The notes beneath the pieces were generated by a model that had not been told where the DNA came from, did no database searches, and worked only from the letters and a program-made list of their open reading frames with translations. The translations under genes and the position numbers were made by a program. This document shows positions 1 to 12,500 of a stretch of DNA of 64,000 bases, one piece after another; the stretch's first letter is position 1, and each line of letters begins with the position of its first letter. Where the stretch lies: assembly GCA_959347315.1 (NCBI GenBank), contig OY365809.1:40431219-40495218 (forward strand), written 5' to 3'. The stretch is from Bimastos eiseni (Eukaryota; Annelida; Clitellata; Crassiclitellata; Lumbricidae).

Positions 1-214
1 CAAACAACCAATCTTACTAGGAATAAACTAAACTGTATCTTTCAGCTGAAACTGCTATCCTATGTTAAGCAACGAATAAATATCAGATCTGAAATGTCTA
101 AAAAGTTCCATTTAAAGCATACATTCTAAAATTAAAAAAAACAAGGATAATTTACTTCTGGCACAACATTGTTGATTTTTGGCTCATATTCTGTGGGTAA
201 AAATTGGTCTAGTG

Positions 215-489
215 CAGTGGTCCCCAACCTCTTTGACCTAGGGCCATTTTTATGTAGTTGGAATACATGATGGGCCACAAGGTTAAAATAACTATTTTAA
301 ATTTTAGAATAGAATCAAATTACACATGAATAAATACATTTGATGTTACTTATAAACATCAACAAAATATAATAATTTATAACAGAAAATAATTCTTCTG
401 TCAAATATTCATTTTTTTAACATATATTTTATATCTTTGATAAGTGGCAGGTCACTTTTGGCCTGCGGGCCACAGGTTGGGAATCGCTG
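215..489. mobile_element. Non-autonomous hAT-type DNA transposon
   Basis: The element is 275 bp with no coding capacity. Its ends are imperfect inverted repeats: it begins CAGTGGTCCCCAACC, and the reverse complement of its right end begins CAGCGATTCCCAACC. An exact 8-bp direct repeat, GTCTAGTG, flanks it (207-214 and 490-497). Eight-base target duplications and CAG..GTTCCCAACC-like termini are hallmarks of hAT transposons, so this is a deletion derivative mobilised in trans. The interior is AT-rich and shows nothing else. Confidence 0.88.
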
Positions 490-2209
490 GTCTAGTGCAT
501 ACTTTCAGATAATTCAATTAACCGATTTTACTAAAACTCAAAACTTTCAAAAGAATGCTTTAGACAATACATCAAGCATTCTTGAGAGAGCCGCATGCAC
601 TCCATCTATAGGGTGCACTTCACAACAATGACACATTGATGACCTGACACAATGACATGACACAAATTACAGATGTTCTTTCAAATGGCCACGTACCATC
701 TCACTTCCTCTCTTTCTCTCTCACTCTCTTTCTCTGAAAAACTGAATTAGAGATTTGCATCAGCTGAAGTTTTCATCTCAACAAGCGGCCAATCAGAACC
801 AAGAATCACAGATTTAATTCATCGCTTCTGTTTTCCCAAATTCAACGTTCGATTAACACAACTGTGCTCTTTTGTGTGTAACAAATTTCAAATATGAATA
901 ATGTGAATTGAGGTTTGGCGACTGTTGCTTCTCTGTTGCAGGACCCACTGCATGGAACAGTCATGTGGAGAATGTGTCTCCCTGGGGAACTTTTTACCCC
1001 AAGGCATTGAATGGCAATCGATAGGCGTTGGTGAAGGTAACAGGACTGTTTCGGATCACCAGTGATTAGAGTTGTTTTTGTTATTATTATTGTTATTAAA
1101 GAAGACAAATTATTGCCTGAGTGACAAACACTTATGACTACAACATCATGAAATTAAATTCAAGCCAGAAACGGCTGGACAGAGGCACGTACTGTTTAAC
1201 ATCGCGAGTCACAAGCACAGACCCAATTAGCAGACACTTTCAGCCAATCACGAAAAGCAATGGCGTCATGTAGTATCTGATTCGTCAGCTACACTATACA
1301 AGCTAATTTAGTTTAACATCTTTACATAAAACAATGAAAAATAATCATAATATAATGATAATAAAACTTATTATTACCGACTATATACATATATATAGTT
1401 TATATAATATATATATATAAATAATTCAAAAAAACATAGAATTGTGTGAGGATCCACTGAAAACTTAAGCAAACTGTAAAACAGGGACTTCAGTTGCTAA
1501 ATATACCTGACCTCACGAATATAATTATGCAGCTATAACAAATATATAATAATACCCAGAATAACAAACTGTACAACAGAAAGCAATGCTAAACGCACAG
1601 AAATCAGCAAGTCAAATGGGTAAGTACGCTTTCTGCAGAGAAGGCACATAACCTAGATTTCCAACAACGTCTTCAACTCAGAGGAGATGGCTCGCAGCAA
1701 CAACAACAAATGTAAATATTACGTTGCCATGGACCGGAGATCAAAGAATTAAAGTTGACTTTGAATGAATAAAAAGCGAGGTATTAGAAGTCAGTCGAAA
1801 ATGACCAAACGTACTTAACTCCTGTTCACAGCTCTTAAATATATGAATAATACGTTTTGTTCAAATCAATGAGAATAGGTACTTAGTGACAATGGGGTGT
1901 ACGAATAATTTAAAAGTCAATGAAGTTTTGTTCGTTGTATGTTGTAATTGCAGTGAGAAACATCTACATAAACCGGTGAGAAGTGTGATCTACATTATAC
2001 ACATCTAAACAATGTTGAAGTTCATTAAGTACCAATTCATCAAAACAAGCAATGTGTAGATGATAAGTCATCAGCTATAGGTTCCTGCATGCAAGTAGAT
2101 TCAAACCAATGGATTCTTGTTCAGGTTTTGTAGAACGTTCAGAGCTCCTGGACTGAGATTTGTGTTTAAAAGATGGAAAGAGAGCCATAGTGTAAACAGT
2201 GAGACGGCT

Positions 2210-2470
2210 CGATTAGAAGGAGAGTGGTCTAAGTTAGTCTGAGTGGAAGCAATGGGTATGAGGTGTTAGCGACTTCATTTCCTTAGCCTCAGCATATGAG
2301 CAGTGTGGCCAGTCCTCTCCAACACCGTCTCATCTTCTCACCGACTGCGTACAGCCAGTTTACAGAGTTGGCTGGGATGCAGGTGGATAAGAAATCTTGA
2401 AACAAATTCTACTGTGACAGGGATTTGCACCTCTCAATGACAATCCAACATGCCGACAACCATGCTATCG
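2210..2470. repeat. Dispersed repeat, copy 1 of 3
   Basis: This stretch shares blocks with 8880-9160 (same orientation) and 44650-44720 (opposite orientation). Shared words include GGCCAGTCCTCTCC, a CTCATCTTCTCACCGACTGCG-like block, and a stretch resembling AAACAAATTCTAC. I see no open frame. The copy at 8880-9160 suggests a SINE-like element. The rest of 1-3590 is AT-rich DNA with no exon that I recognise, apart from the MTMR10 3' untranslated region close to 3590; a possible minus-strand poly(A) signal variant ATTAAA lies at 3321-3326. Confidence 0.55.
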
Positions 2471-3590
2471 AACACCAATGTGTCGCAAAACTGCCCAGAT
2501 ATATTTACAATTACACTACTGTAAGCAAGCTAAATAATCAACCTTGAGAATTCTTGATTATGCTGTTCCTGGAAATGCAAAATAGCACTCCAACAGAACA
2601 TTGTAGACTGACAACACTCTGCTAAAAAGAAAGCAGACAGCAACCGATTCATCTGCATTTGTTAAAACATTTATGCTTGTGCTTCCCACATTCTGATAGA
2701 AGTTTTAACTCCAACACACTACTGCTGGCTAACCAAACATTGTCATGCAGCAAAAAGCATTGGCTACATTACCAATGAGTAAAATTTACGACATCCACGC
2801 TATGGATACTCACTAATTAATATTACTTTTAAAAACAATGTATCCTTGTCACAGACAGTAAGATACTTTACAAGTAATAAAATTATGTGTTACAGAGTTA
2901 AGCCTATTCAAGTTAAATAAATTGAAGTTTCCATTTGGAGGGTACGATTAATAGACAAATCATTGGTAATGTTACGAAAGCTGCAAAATTCTATATCTAT
3001 CTAAATGAACAATATTGTAGATTGGTCCAAATACACACATCATCAAAAGACAGTCTTTCTACAGGGTCCATTTGAAAAGTTCTATGAAAAACAGAGACAG
3101 CTTCTCAGAAAATACAGTATCATCATAACAGAGCCTTAGGTTTGACCTGTCTATTCAGTGGAACAATAGAATACAGAGCCCTTACTAATCGCTGCACAAT
3201 CCAATCAGCAGTTAAGTTAATAATAACTAGTGAAAGCAAACAGTGTGCTAATAATGACTTAATTGTAGTCAGTCCATAACATTCTTTCAGAACTTCAGTA
3301 TTTCTACAAACAAAAACCGATTTAATGCCACCATCTGATAAAGCTGCATAAAGCAATTACCTCGCAGCTAATTCTAACTACACAAAAGAAACTCAGCCAA
3401 CACTAACCTATGGATTCCTTCAAACTGAAGAGAGAACAACATTTGGAACACTTTCTGCCCTGGAAAAAAAAAATCGTTGGGCACTTCGCTGAAATGTCGA
3501 ACAATATATTGTCAGATGTGGCTGAAGCTTACACAGACATCGAAGGTGATAAATAATTCGTGCAGACAACTTCTCAATTCTCTCTCGCAA

Positions 3591-6500
3591 CTAGTCGTCC
3601 ATTCCGTCGACAACGGAATCGCTTTCGTAGAGGACGCTGTTCTTGAAGTACGAATCGATGAAGCTGCCTGCACCGAACCGTCCGTCCGAGGGCTGGCCGG
3701 TGGAGTAGGGAAAGGACGAGGACACCACGCAGAGGGAGCGAGGACTATGGACGAAGGACTGGTCGTTGTCTGCGCAGAAGATGAGTCTGCTCCTGCGATT
3801 CTGCGACCGCTGCGTCTCCGCGTCGACCGATTCCAGACTCGTGATCAACTGGCGCAGGTAGAACACCTCCTCAACGAGGATACACTGGGAAAGGTACTCC
3901 GATGCCGGTCCACCGCTTATGATCTCTGCAGGTGGAAGCCAGCGCAGGTAGCAGAGCGACCACAGCAGGAGGTGGGGTACCTCGACTTTGGGCGACAGAG
4001 TCGCCTCGTCCGGTTCGGACTTCTTGCTGTCCTGACCCGTCGATATGCGAGGAAGCTGAAGCCTGAGAGTTTTCTCGTGCGTAAACATGTATTGCGGACT
4101 GTAGAAGAGAGAGATCTGGTCTTCACAGAGCTGCTTCTCCCAGTCCCAAGCGGACAGGAGTGGAACAATCCCCAATCGTTGGATGTATACCTCTTGCGCA
4201 GGGAGTTTCGGTGGAACGTAGCGACTGTTGCGGGCGCTGTCAAAGAGAAAGTTGCGGAAGAGACCAAGGCAGACGCTGTCCCAGATCGCGACGAGATAGT
4301 ACTCGGTGAACTGGAACTGAGACGGAAACTGGAGAATCAGTTGCCAGACGCAATCGAGGAACAGTGGAAAGACAGCCGACTGAGCAAAAACACAACATAG
4401 AAGATCTTTGTCAGGATTGGAAACATCAGCAAAACCATAGCCAACATTATTCACATTTCATCGTCATAACAAACGTAGTAGTCGTCGTCATCATCACACA
4501 GGAACGGAGCACACAGAAAGCTATCATCATCGGCCATCGGCCTTAATAATAATAATAATAATAATGACAACGATTTATAAGGGGCTTCAAGGGCGCCTAA
4601 CAAAGTCAGCAGAAAAGATAAGCCTTAGTGAAAAAGTACGATTTCAATTTAGTGCAGAAGGTATCTACAGAATCGGCTGTTCTTATAGCAGGTGGAGGAA
4701 GACTGTTTCAGCACTGTGGACCAGCAGCTGAGAAAACACGGTCACCGAACGAGTCCGCATCCTCGCAGGATCGGAGTCGTAGGCCAGAGGATTCGGCCAC
4801 GCAGGAGCTGATCCATAGATCGACCTATTACAAGCAAGCATAACTTGAAATCGATGCGGTACGGAACAAGGAGCCAGCGCAGAATGTCACGTATCTGGAA
4901 GCCCTCAATAGTTCGAGTTACAGATTCCAAGATCAGTTGAACAAGACATGAGATTTGGCGGTAGTCATCATAGCTTGCGCAGTGATGATCATCCGGTGAC
5001 TTTCCTATTGTGCCATCATCAAAATGCATAAGTTATCACATGATAAAATCTTCATCTGTTGTAGGTGAACTGTCAAACTCACTTGTGAGGCTCTTCACGA
5101 AGTTCTTCAAAGGTTCTACATAAAATAGCCTCAGACATACATGATGGTACACATTTCATCATCGTCATCATAACTATTATCGTTGCCAAGCTTGATCAAT
5201 CCGCGCAAAATGAATTGAGATATGAGGAGAGAAGGAATGACACACTGACCCTCACGCCTCCTTTGCTATCTCGGCTGTTTCCATAGCGTTCCGAGAACTT
5301 GTGCCCAAGAGCCACCCACTCCCTTTCCAAAAGCATTTGGAAGCCCTCAATAGTTCGAGTCTCAGGGTTCAAGATGAGTTGAACGAGACAGGAGACGAGA
5401 GGAGCCAAATCAACAGACTCAGGCTCTGCAAACAAAAACATACCTGACGTCATCAGCATCTGAAACTAGTGCAGCAAGCGATACACCATATGGCCAGGGC
5501 ATACCTTGATCTCACGTGGTACCAGTGTTGAGCCGCTCATGTTGATTCCACACTTGGGCAGTGCTCAGCAGTTCAGCAGATTTACAATACATTACATTTC
5601 AAACTGCTAATGCGCTTGCCGTCTTTTGCTTTACATACATATCTATACACACACTCAAGACTGGCACATTGATATCACACATTTTTAATTACTGTGAAAC
5701 TACTGTCAGTTCAGTAACTTATGGGGCATATCCAGAGTCTGCCGACCCTCACAATTCTGTATACCATCATTTCCCAAATGGTGGGTCACTAATTCCAGGT
5801 AGCCTACATCTTATTATTTAATATTGATTGCATTAATTCTTATTAAAGTCATATGCGACAAGCAGTCAGTCACTACCCAGGCAGCTAGATGTCACCAAAA
5901 GACAACAAATTTTTAAGGACATTTATATCTGTTTCAGTTCACTGTAGTCTAGTATAGGCGATAAAATTTTTATGTTAAATTAAAAAATGTTAAAATGTTA
6001 GTAGGTCATGGCAAAGAAGTATAAAAACAATTGGTCACAGAAAAACGTTTTGAAAATGCTGCTGAATAAATATTCCCATTTAGAATCTATAAATACAAAG
6101 AAGAAAATTATGTATGTAACTAGTATGTATGTTCCACATAAACTTTTGATCAACTCGAGTGACTGCTCCCAAATTTTGGAAGAATACTTTTTAGCAGCCG
6201 AGAAACAACACGGGGGAGATTGGGTTTGTGATCCCAAAATGTTACCCCTTCCTAATGCTCACCTATAAGGAGGCATGTACAATATGTGCAAGTACCTGCC
6301 TGCCAAATGAAATAAGAAAGGCCTTGCTTTTCTCATGGCCAGTTGTATATGGCATGCTCAAGACTAGGAACTTCAAAAAAAAAATTATTTTAGCTCCAGA
6401 AGGAAAATCAAAAAAATGTGGTTCAACCCGGGTGCTTCAGCTAGTAGTTTATATACATAAAAAAATGTGCAGTGAAAATGCTAGACCTGTAGAATTCAGG

Positions 6501-9500
6501 TTTCAGCAATGTACAATAATCAGGTTCAGTCGATTACCTTTGAGAATAATAGATTTTGATTTCAGCAGACTGTCGGCGACTTCGCTCGCAACCGATAAAC
6601 AAGAACTGACGATAGTCAACCAACGACAAGACTCCAAAGATGAATTCCACATCGCATCTGACACCCAGAACTCTTTCATCGATGCTGTAGAGGCAAGGAA
6701 AAACACAGCATTAGAAATCAAATGCGTGGCAAGTTCATTCATTCATTATGAAAATTTATACAGCGCCTCTTCAACATTGCTATGTAGAAGGGCTCACGAC
6801 CCAACCCTGGCTGAAAAAAATTGTCAAGCTGTGTTGAGTAGGTGTTTACATGCCGGGGCGCCACCTGAGCGCCATTTGAGCATAAGTTAGTTGAGTGTAA
6901 GTTAGTTGAGTGTAAGTTAGTTGAGTGTAAGTTATTTGAGTGTAGGTTAGTTGAGAGTAAGTTAGTTGAATGTAAGTTAGTTAAGTGTAAGTTAGTTGAG
7001 TGTAAGTTAGGTGAGTGTAAGTTAGGTGAGTGCAAGTTAGTTGAGTGTAAGTTAGCTGAGTGTAAGTTATGTGAGTGTAAGTTAGTTGAGTGTAAGTTAG
7101 CTGAGTGTAAGTTAATTGAGTGTAAGTTAGGTGAGTGTAAGTTAGGTGAGTGCAAGTTAGTTGAGTATAAGTTAGTTGAGTGTAAGTTAGTTGAGTATAA
7201 GTTAGTTGAGTGTAAGTTAGTTGAGTGTAAGTTAGTTGAGTGTAAGTTAGTTGAGTGTAAGTTAGTTGAGTGTAAGTTAGTTGAGTGTAAGTTAGTTGAG
7301 TGTAAGTTAGTTGAGTGTAAGTTAGCTGAGTGTAAGTTAGTTGAGTGTAAGTTAGCTGAGTGTAAGTTATGTGAGTGTAAGTTAGTTGAGTGTAAGTTAG
7401 TTGAGTGTAAGTTAGTTGAGTGTAAGTTAGCTGAGTGTAAGTTAGTTGAGTGTAAGTTAGTTGAGTGTAAGTTATGTGAGTGTAAGTTAGTTGAGTGTAA
7501 GTTAGCTGAGTGTAAGTTAGTTGAGTGTAAGTTAGTTGAGTGTAAGTTAGTTGAGTGTAAGTTAGCTGAGTGTAAGTTAGTTGAGTGTAAGTTATGTGAG
7601 TGTAAGTTAGTTGAGTGTAAGTTAGCTGAGTGTAAGTTAGTTGAGTGTAAGTTATGTGAGTGTAAGTTAGTTGAGTGTAAGTTAGCTGAGTGTAAGTTAG
7701 TTGAGTGTAAGTTATGTGAGTGTAAGTTAGTTGAGTGTAAGTTAGCTGAGTGTAAGTTAGTTGAGTGTAAGTTATGTGAGTGTAAGTTAGTTGAGTGTAA
7801 GTTAGTTGAGTGTAAGTTAGCTGAGTGTAAGTTAGTTGAGTGTAAGTTAGTTGAGTGTAAGTTAGTTGAGTGTAAGTTAGTTGAGTGTAAGTTAGCTGAG
7901 TGTAAGTTAGTTGAGTGTAAGTTAGTTGAGTGTAAGTTATGTGAGTGTAAGTTAGTTGAGTGTAAGTTAGCTGAGTGTAAGTTAGTTGAGTGTAAGTTAT
8001 GTGAGTGTAAGTTAGTTGAGTGTAAGTTAGCTGAGTGTAAGTTAGCTGAGTGTAAGTTAGTTGAGTGTAAGTTATGTGAGTGTAAGTTAGTTGAGTGTAA
8101 GTTAGCTGAGTGTAAGTTGAGGCAAAGCTGAGCAAGCTGTATAATAAAAGCTGCATTGAGTCGGCAAGGTAAGGCAGGGCATAAGTGGTGATCTTGTTTG
8201 ACAGGTGAGGGGAACACAATGAGAGGGGTAGGAAATGTGGGGGGGGCACACGTATAACATGTCCCTCTTTGTAAAAGGTGGGGGGACTTGTCCCCCCTCG
8301 ACCCCAGGACCGCCGCCCCTGGGCAGGGCATAGCTTACAGTGCATATGAAACCATATGACAGAAATGTCGTGAACATGTCGTAAGCCAAGCAATGCACAG
8401 AGTCAATGTCCAGGAACATGGGATTGGTATATTCTCGGATCAAGAATAGGATCAAGAATAGGATCACTCTACATAGAGTTAATGTCAAGAGAACTGTCTA
8501 AAATGATGGTCATATTTGTAAGCTATTGTGCATTTACCGGTAGTCTAACAAAGGATACTCACTTACTTACTTACTTATCTAGTGCCCAACCAGACCTGAT
8601 ACTATCAGGATGGATAGATGGTTACCAAAACAAGGTGGTCTGACATAACTTCAGCCCCTCACTGTAGAGACATGGCAATTCTTGTAGGTACCCCTACTGC
8701 ATAACCTCTCACCATTGGGACCATCCCAGTGACAACTTACAGCAGAAACATAGAAGAAGAGTCGTCCCTTAAACTCAGCCACAGCTCGTACTCTGGCAGT
8801 GCCAGTCCCAAGCCTGGAGAAAGGAGGAGGGCGACGTACAATCGTCAAAGTTATGACACAGTATAGATAAGCAGCAACCAACCAACCTAAAGGCAGGCGT
8901 GAGTATGAAGTGCTATTCCATTTGATTGTCTTATCCTCAGCATTTGAGGGCAGGTGACCAGTCCTCTCCCATGCCATCTGGTCTTATCACTGACAGTGTG
9001 GCAGCATTCTGCAAATAATCTACCCGCTAAAGCCATGTCAGCCAGGGGTGCAGTCACAGCTAACTCAAAACAAATTTCTACCCATGAGAGAAATTGAACT
9101 CCTAACCTCCTCTCAGTTTACAGATCATCGCACATTCCATCAATGAAGATAGAATCCCTTCGACTGTTACCCCTTAATTTTATTTCATTCTGAAATTTGA
9201 TACCGCCCTTCTTCCAACATCTTTTTGCTCAGAAGTGCACATACACGCCTCGATGGCACAATTGCAGTTGTACTGCAGAGCAATTGCGTGCAAAGGACTT
9301 GCTCAATCAAGGTCCCTACAAAGTGATCGATGCCTTGGACGAGGGTCGAACCCGCTCACTCAGCACACACTGAGTGTTACGGGCCGACCGCTCTAACCGG
9401 TCGGCCACTGTGCCACACACTGTGCCAAACCTTCGTTATCTTCCGTCTTACTCACCTGGCATACACAGTCGTCGGAGTGACTCAAAGCTCGTCTGAATTT

Positions 9501-12500
9501 CGGCCAGCGACGGAAGTTTCCTTGCGAGGTCGAGGACTTGGATGTGATCAGGACTCTGCGATGGGTGACTGTTTCTCATGTGGTCAACCATCCTACAGCA
9601 GCACAGAAGGAGAACTCGTTAATTACTTATTTTCATATTTCTATATAGGCACTGGCACTGAATAACTAGCCAGCAACCATCAGAGATGACTTGAGATGCC
9701 TGGAGGAGATGCATTCTCTGATGTGCAGACAGGAAAGACTATTTAGTAAGTGAGTAAGTATTAAATGAAGCAACGATCGCTTAGCATAAACATCCAGAAA
9801 TTTTCTTTTCAGAGGAAGCAAGAACACATGAAGCTGGTATCCACAAACCTTGCTTAGTTTCCTACTTAAGTTGAACAACAATAATAATAATATTTTTAAT
9901 TTTAAACTAAACAAAGTCACAATATGATTAAAAGTACAGCATGAACGGGTGATGAGAAGTTATTACAGGAGTTGAATTCAAATGACGACAGTCATGCAGA
10001 GCATCCATCACATTATACATCTAATTTAATTAATGCCACCGCCTAGTGAAAGAAGGACAAGTCAACATTGGGGTAGCAGAAATCAAACACGCTTCCTTTG
10101 CTCTACTCTGCATGCCAGTGTGTTTTTCATTATTCCATGGTCCCCCAACAGCATGTCTATCGTTTGTCATCATAAACACGTTTTAAATAACAATTTCTGC
10201 TGTCAATTGTCATTATGAATCCATTATAAAACCACTAGTATGCAGAGTTGTATGGTCTCGAGACATTGTCTCAGTCTTGAGACGTCTCGAGACAGTTTTT
10301 CAGTGTCTCCGTCTATGTCTCGGAAGCCTATTGTCTCGGTCTCGAGGTAGTGTCTAGAATTTTTAGAAACTGTCTTGAAGTGAAAGTCTTGTTCTGCCTT
10401 GAACAAGAGATCTCGATAAGTTTTGCGTTAATTGTCTTAAAATCTTGCGGCAATATAAAAACTATTCTCAGGAATTGGTACTATATACATTACAAGTTTC
10501 AAATTGAAATTACAAATGAACCTTATTCCCGAAAACTGATACATTAGTATTTTACATCATTTTGTATAGGATAACTTGTCTTTTACTGTCTTGAATTGTC
10601 TTGAGCCTAGTGTCTCAGTCTCGGTCTCGGTACCTCACTGTCTCGGTCTCGTCTTGGTCTTGAAGTTTCAAATCTTGCATACAACACTGCTAGTATGTCA
10701 AATCCATTATGGGACGATTGTAATTTTCATATAAGAGGACGAACGATAGGTTATATGGGAGGAATAATTCACAATGGTAAAATGATGAATTACTGACCCA
10801 AGCAATAAATATGATCTTAACAAATGAATATTCTATGTAACCAAAACATTCTATACCACATGAAAATGACACTCACTTATTCTCGAGTTCTTCACCTAAG
10901 CCAGGGATACAGTAGGCCATTCGGATGAGCGAGGCACAAGTGTGGTGAGTGTAGCTCCAAACCTAACATATTCAAACAATAGTAAATTAGGCATACTATA
11001 GCGCCACCTATGGATTTATCAATAGCCCCTCCCATTACATGTAGTAGATGGAAGCTGAATGCAAACATTAAAAGGCCGAGCCTCCCTCTAGACGGGCCTT
11101 ATGTAGGGACTTTGAAGAAGAATGGATGACTAAAAGTTATTGCAGGACCTCTACAGGCAGCCCAATGCCTTTGAATCCAGGATTATTACGGCATGTGTAG
11201 CAGCCATTTAGCTCGAGTTGAATCCGAGCAGTATGCACGAAACTAGGATTCTCACTATTCACGAAGGACATGGTTACGCTCAATGAATTTTCACATGGTG
11301 AGTCATAGAGAGAGGAAGAGAACAGCTTAAAAAAAAGGAAAGAGATGCCAGAGAGACAGAGAGACAAGGAGACAGAGAGACAAGGAGACAGATAGACAAA
11401 CAGATAAAAGCATTATCAAGCAACATATGTTGAAATAATGTACCAGCATGAATTTATGCAGCATCAGGCCCTAGTATGTTTTTTTGTAACCTGATATCTA
11501 TTCTGGTTCTGAATTCTCATTCTGCAATGAGGTGGAAGACTGAACTGCCACACACAGCCACATAATTTTATTATCCTCCAAGTATACAACTTATTAATAT
11601 GGTAATAATAATAAAAATAATAATAAAAATCAGGCAACCAAGTACTTATGACAGAAATAAAGTTTATAAAAATATTGAAACCAATCAATTAATTTTAATA
11701 ACTGTAACCATATGTTTTCATTATGACCTATCCACCAAAAAATAGTAATACATTCAATTGGCCAAATACAAGTTAGATGGGTACAATAGTGTAAAAATAA
11801 AAAGACCTAAGTGCACCAAGGTTCATTTAGCAACGCTACACTTTCATTGGTACCATAAGCGACCGGTAATAGCAAAACATATCCATTTGATTAAGGCATC
11901 GTAACGAGTTACTTAAGCAATAAACTTACACACATATCATTCAAGCAGTTAGTAAATAGAAGTGACCTCTCAATTTAAGTTTTAAAACACGAATACTATC
12001 ATAGTCACATATTTGAATGTCAGGGATTTTGTCCCAAGCATTAGGTCCAGTACATCTTAATGAAATGTATAAATACTACCATAGACAGGTCATTGTATCC
12101 ATTCTGCCTACATCTATCTATGGCAGTTAAGTACTTTAAACACAGCTGCTCTTCACAGAAAATTCTGCAAATTTATTATTACTTGCAGAGACAATCTGCT
12201 CCAAATCAAAGAAATCTATCTAACCTATCCTAATCTGAGCCAGATTTCTTCATATTTGTCTAACCCAGTATTTCTCCATCTTATTTGGCCGTGGAACCCT
12301 TTTGATCATACATTTTTTGAAGGAACCCTCATACACAATTAAACATATTCTGTTGTAGGTGCAAACGCTTGAGAATGCAGACAATTATAGATTTAGGCCT
12401 TCATCAGATTAACAACAACACAAATATTGAAGAAAATGACATATGAATTCTCTGTTATACAAAGTTATACACAGATGTTTAGCAAAAAGCCTCCTATGAA

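Noticed and set aside
3477..4400. 307-codon plus-strand open frame
   Set aside because: It is antisense to the last exon of the MTMR10-like gene, whose minus-strand translation carries clear myotubularin motifs.
4742..5029. Second usable copy of MTMR10 exon 13
   Set aside because: No acceptor in the needed phase, and similarity ends in mid-exon; treated as a relic.
6739..8393. Open frames of 470 and 530 codons on the minus strand made of NLHST or YTQLT repeats
   Set aside because: They exist only because a 15-bp stop-free unit is tandemly repeated; two frames are open at once and no exon signal or family supports them.
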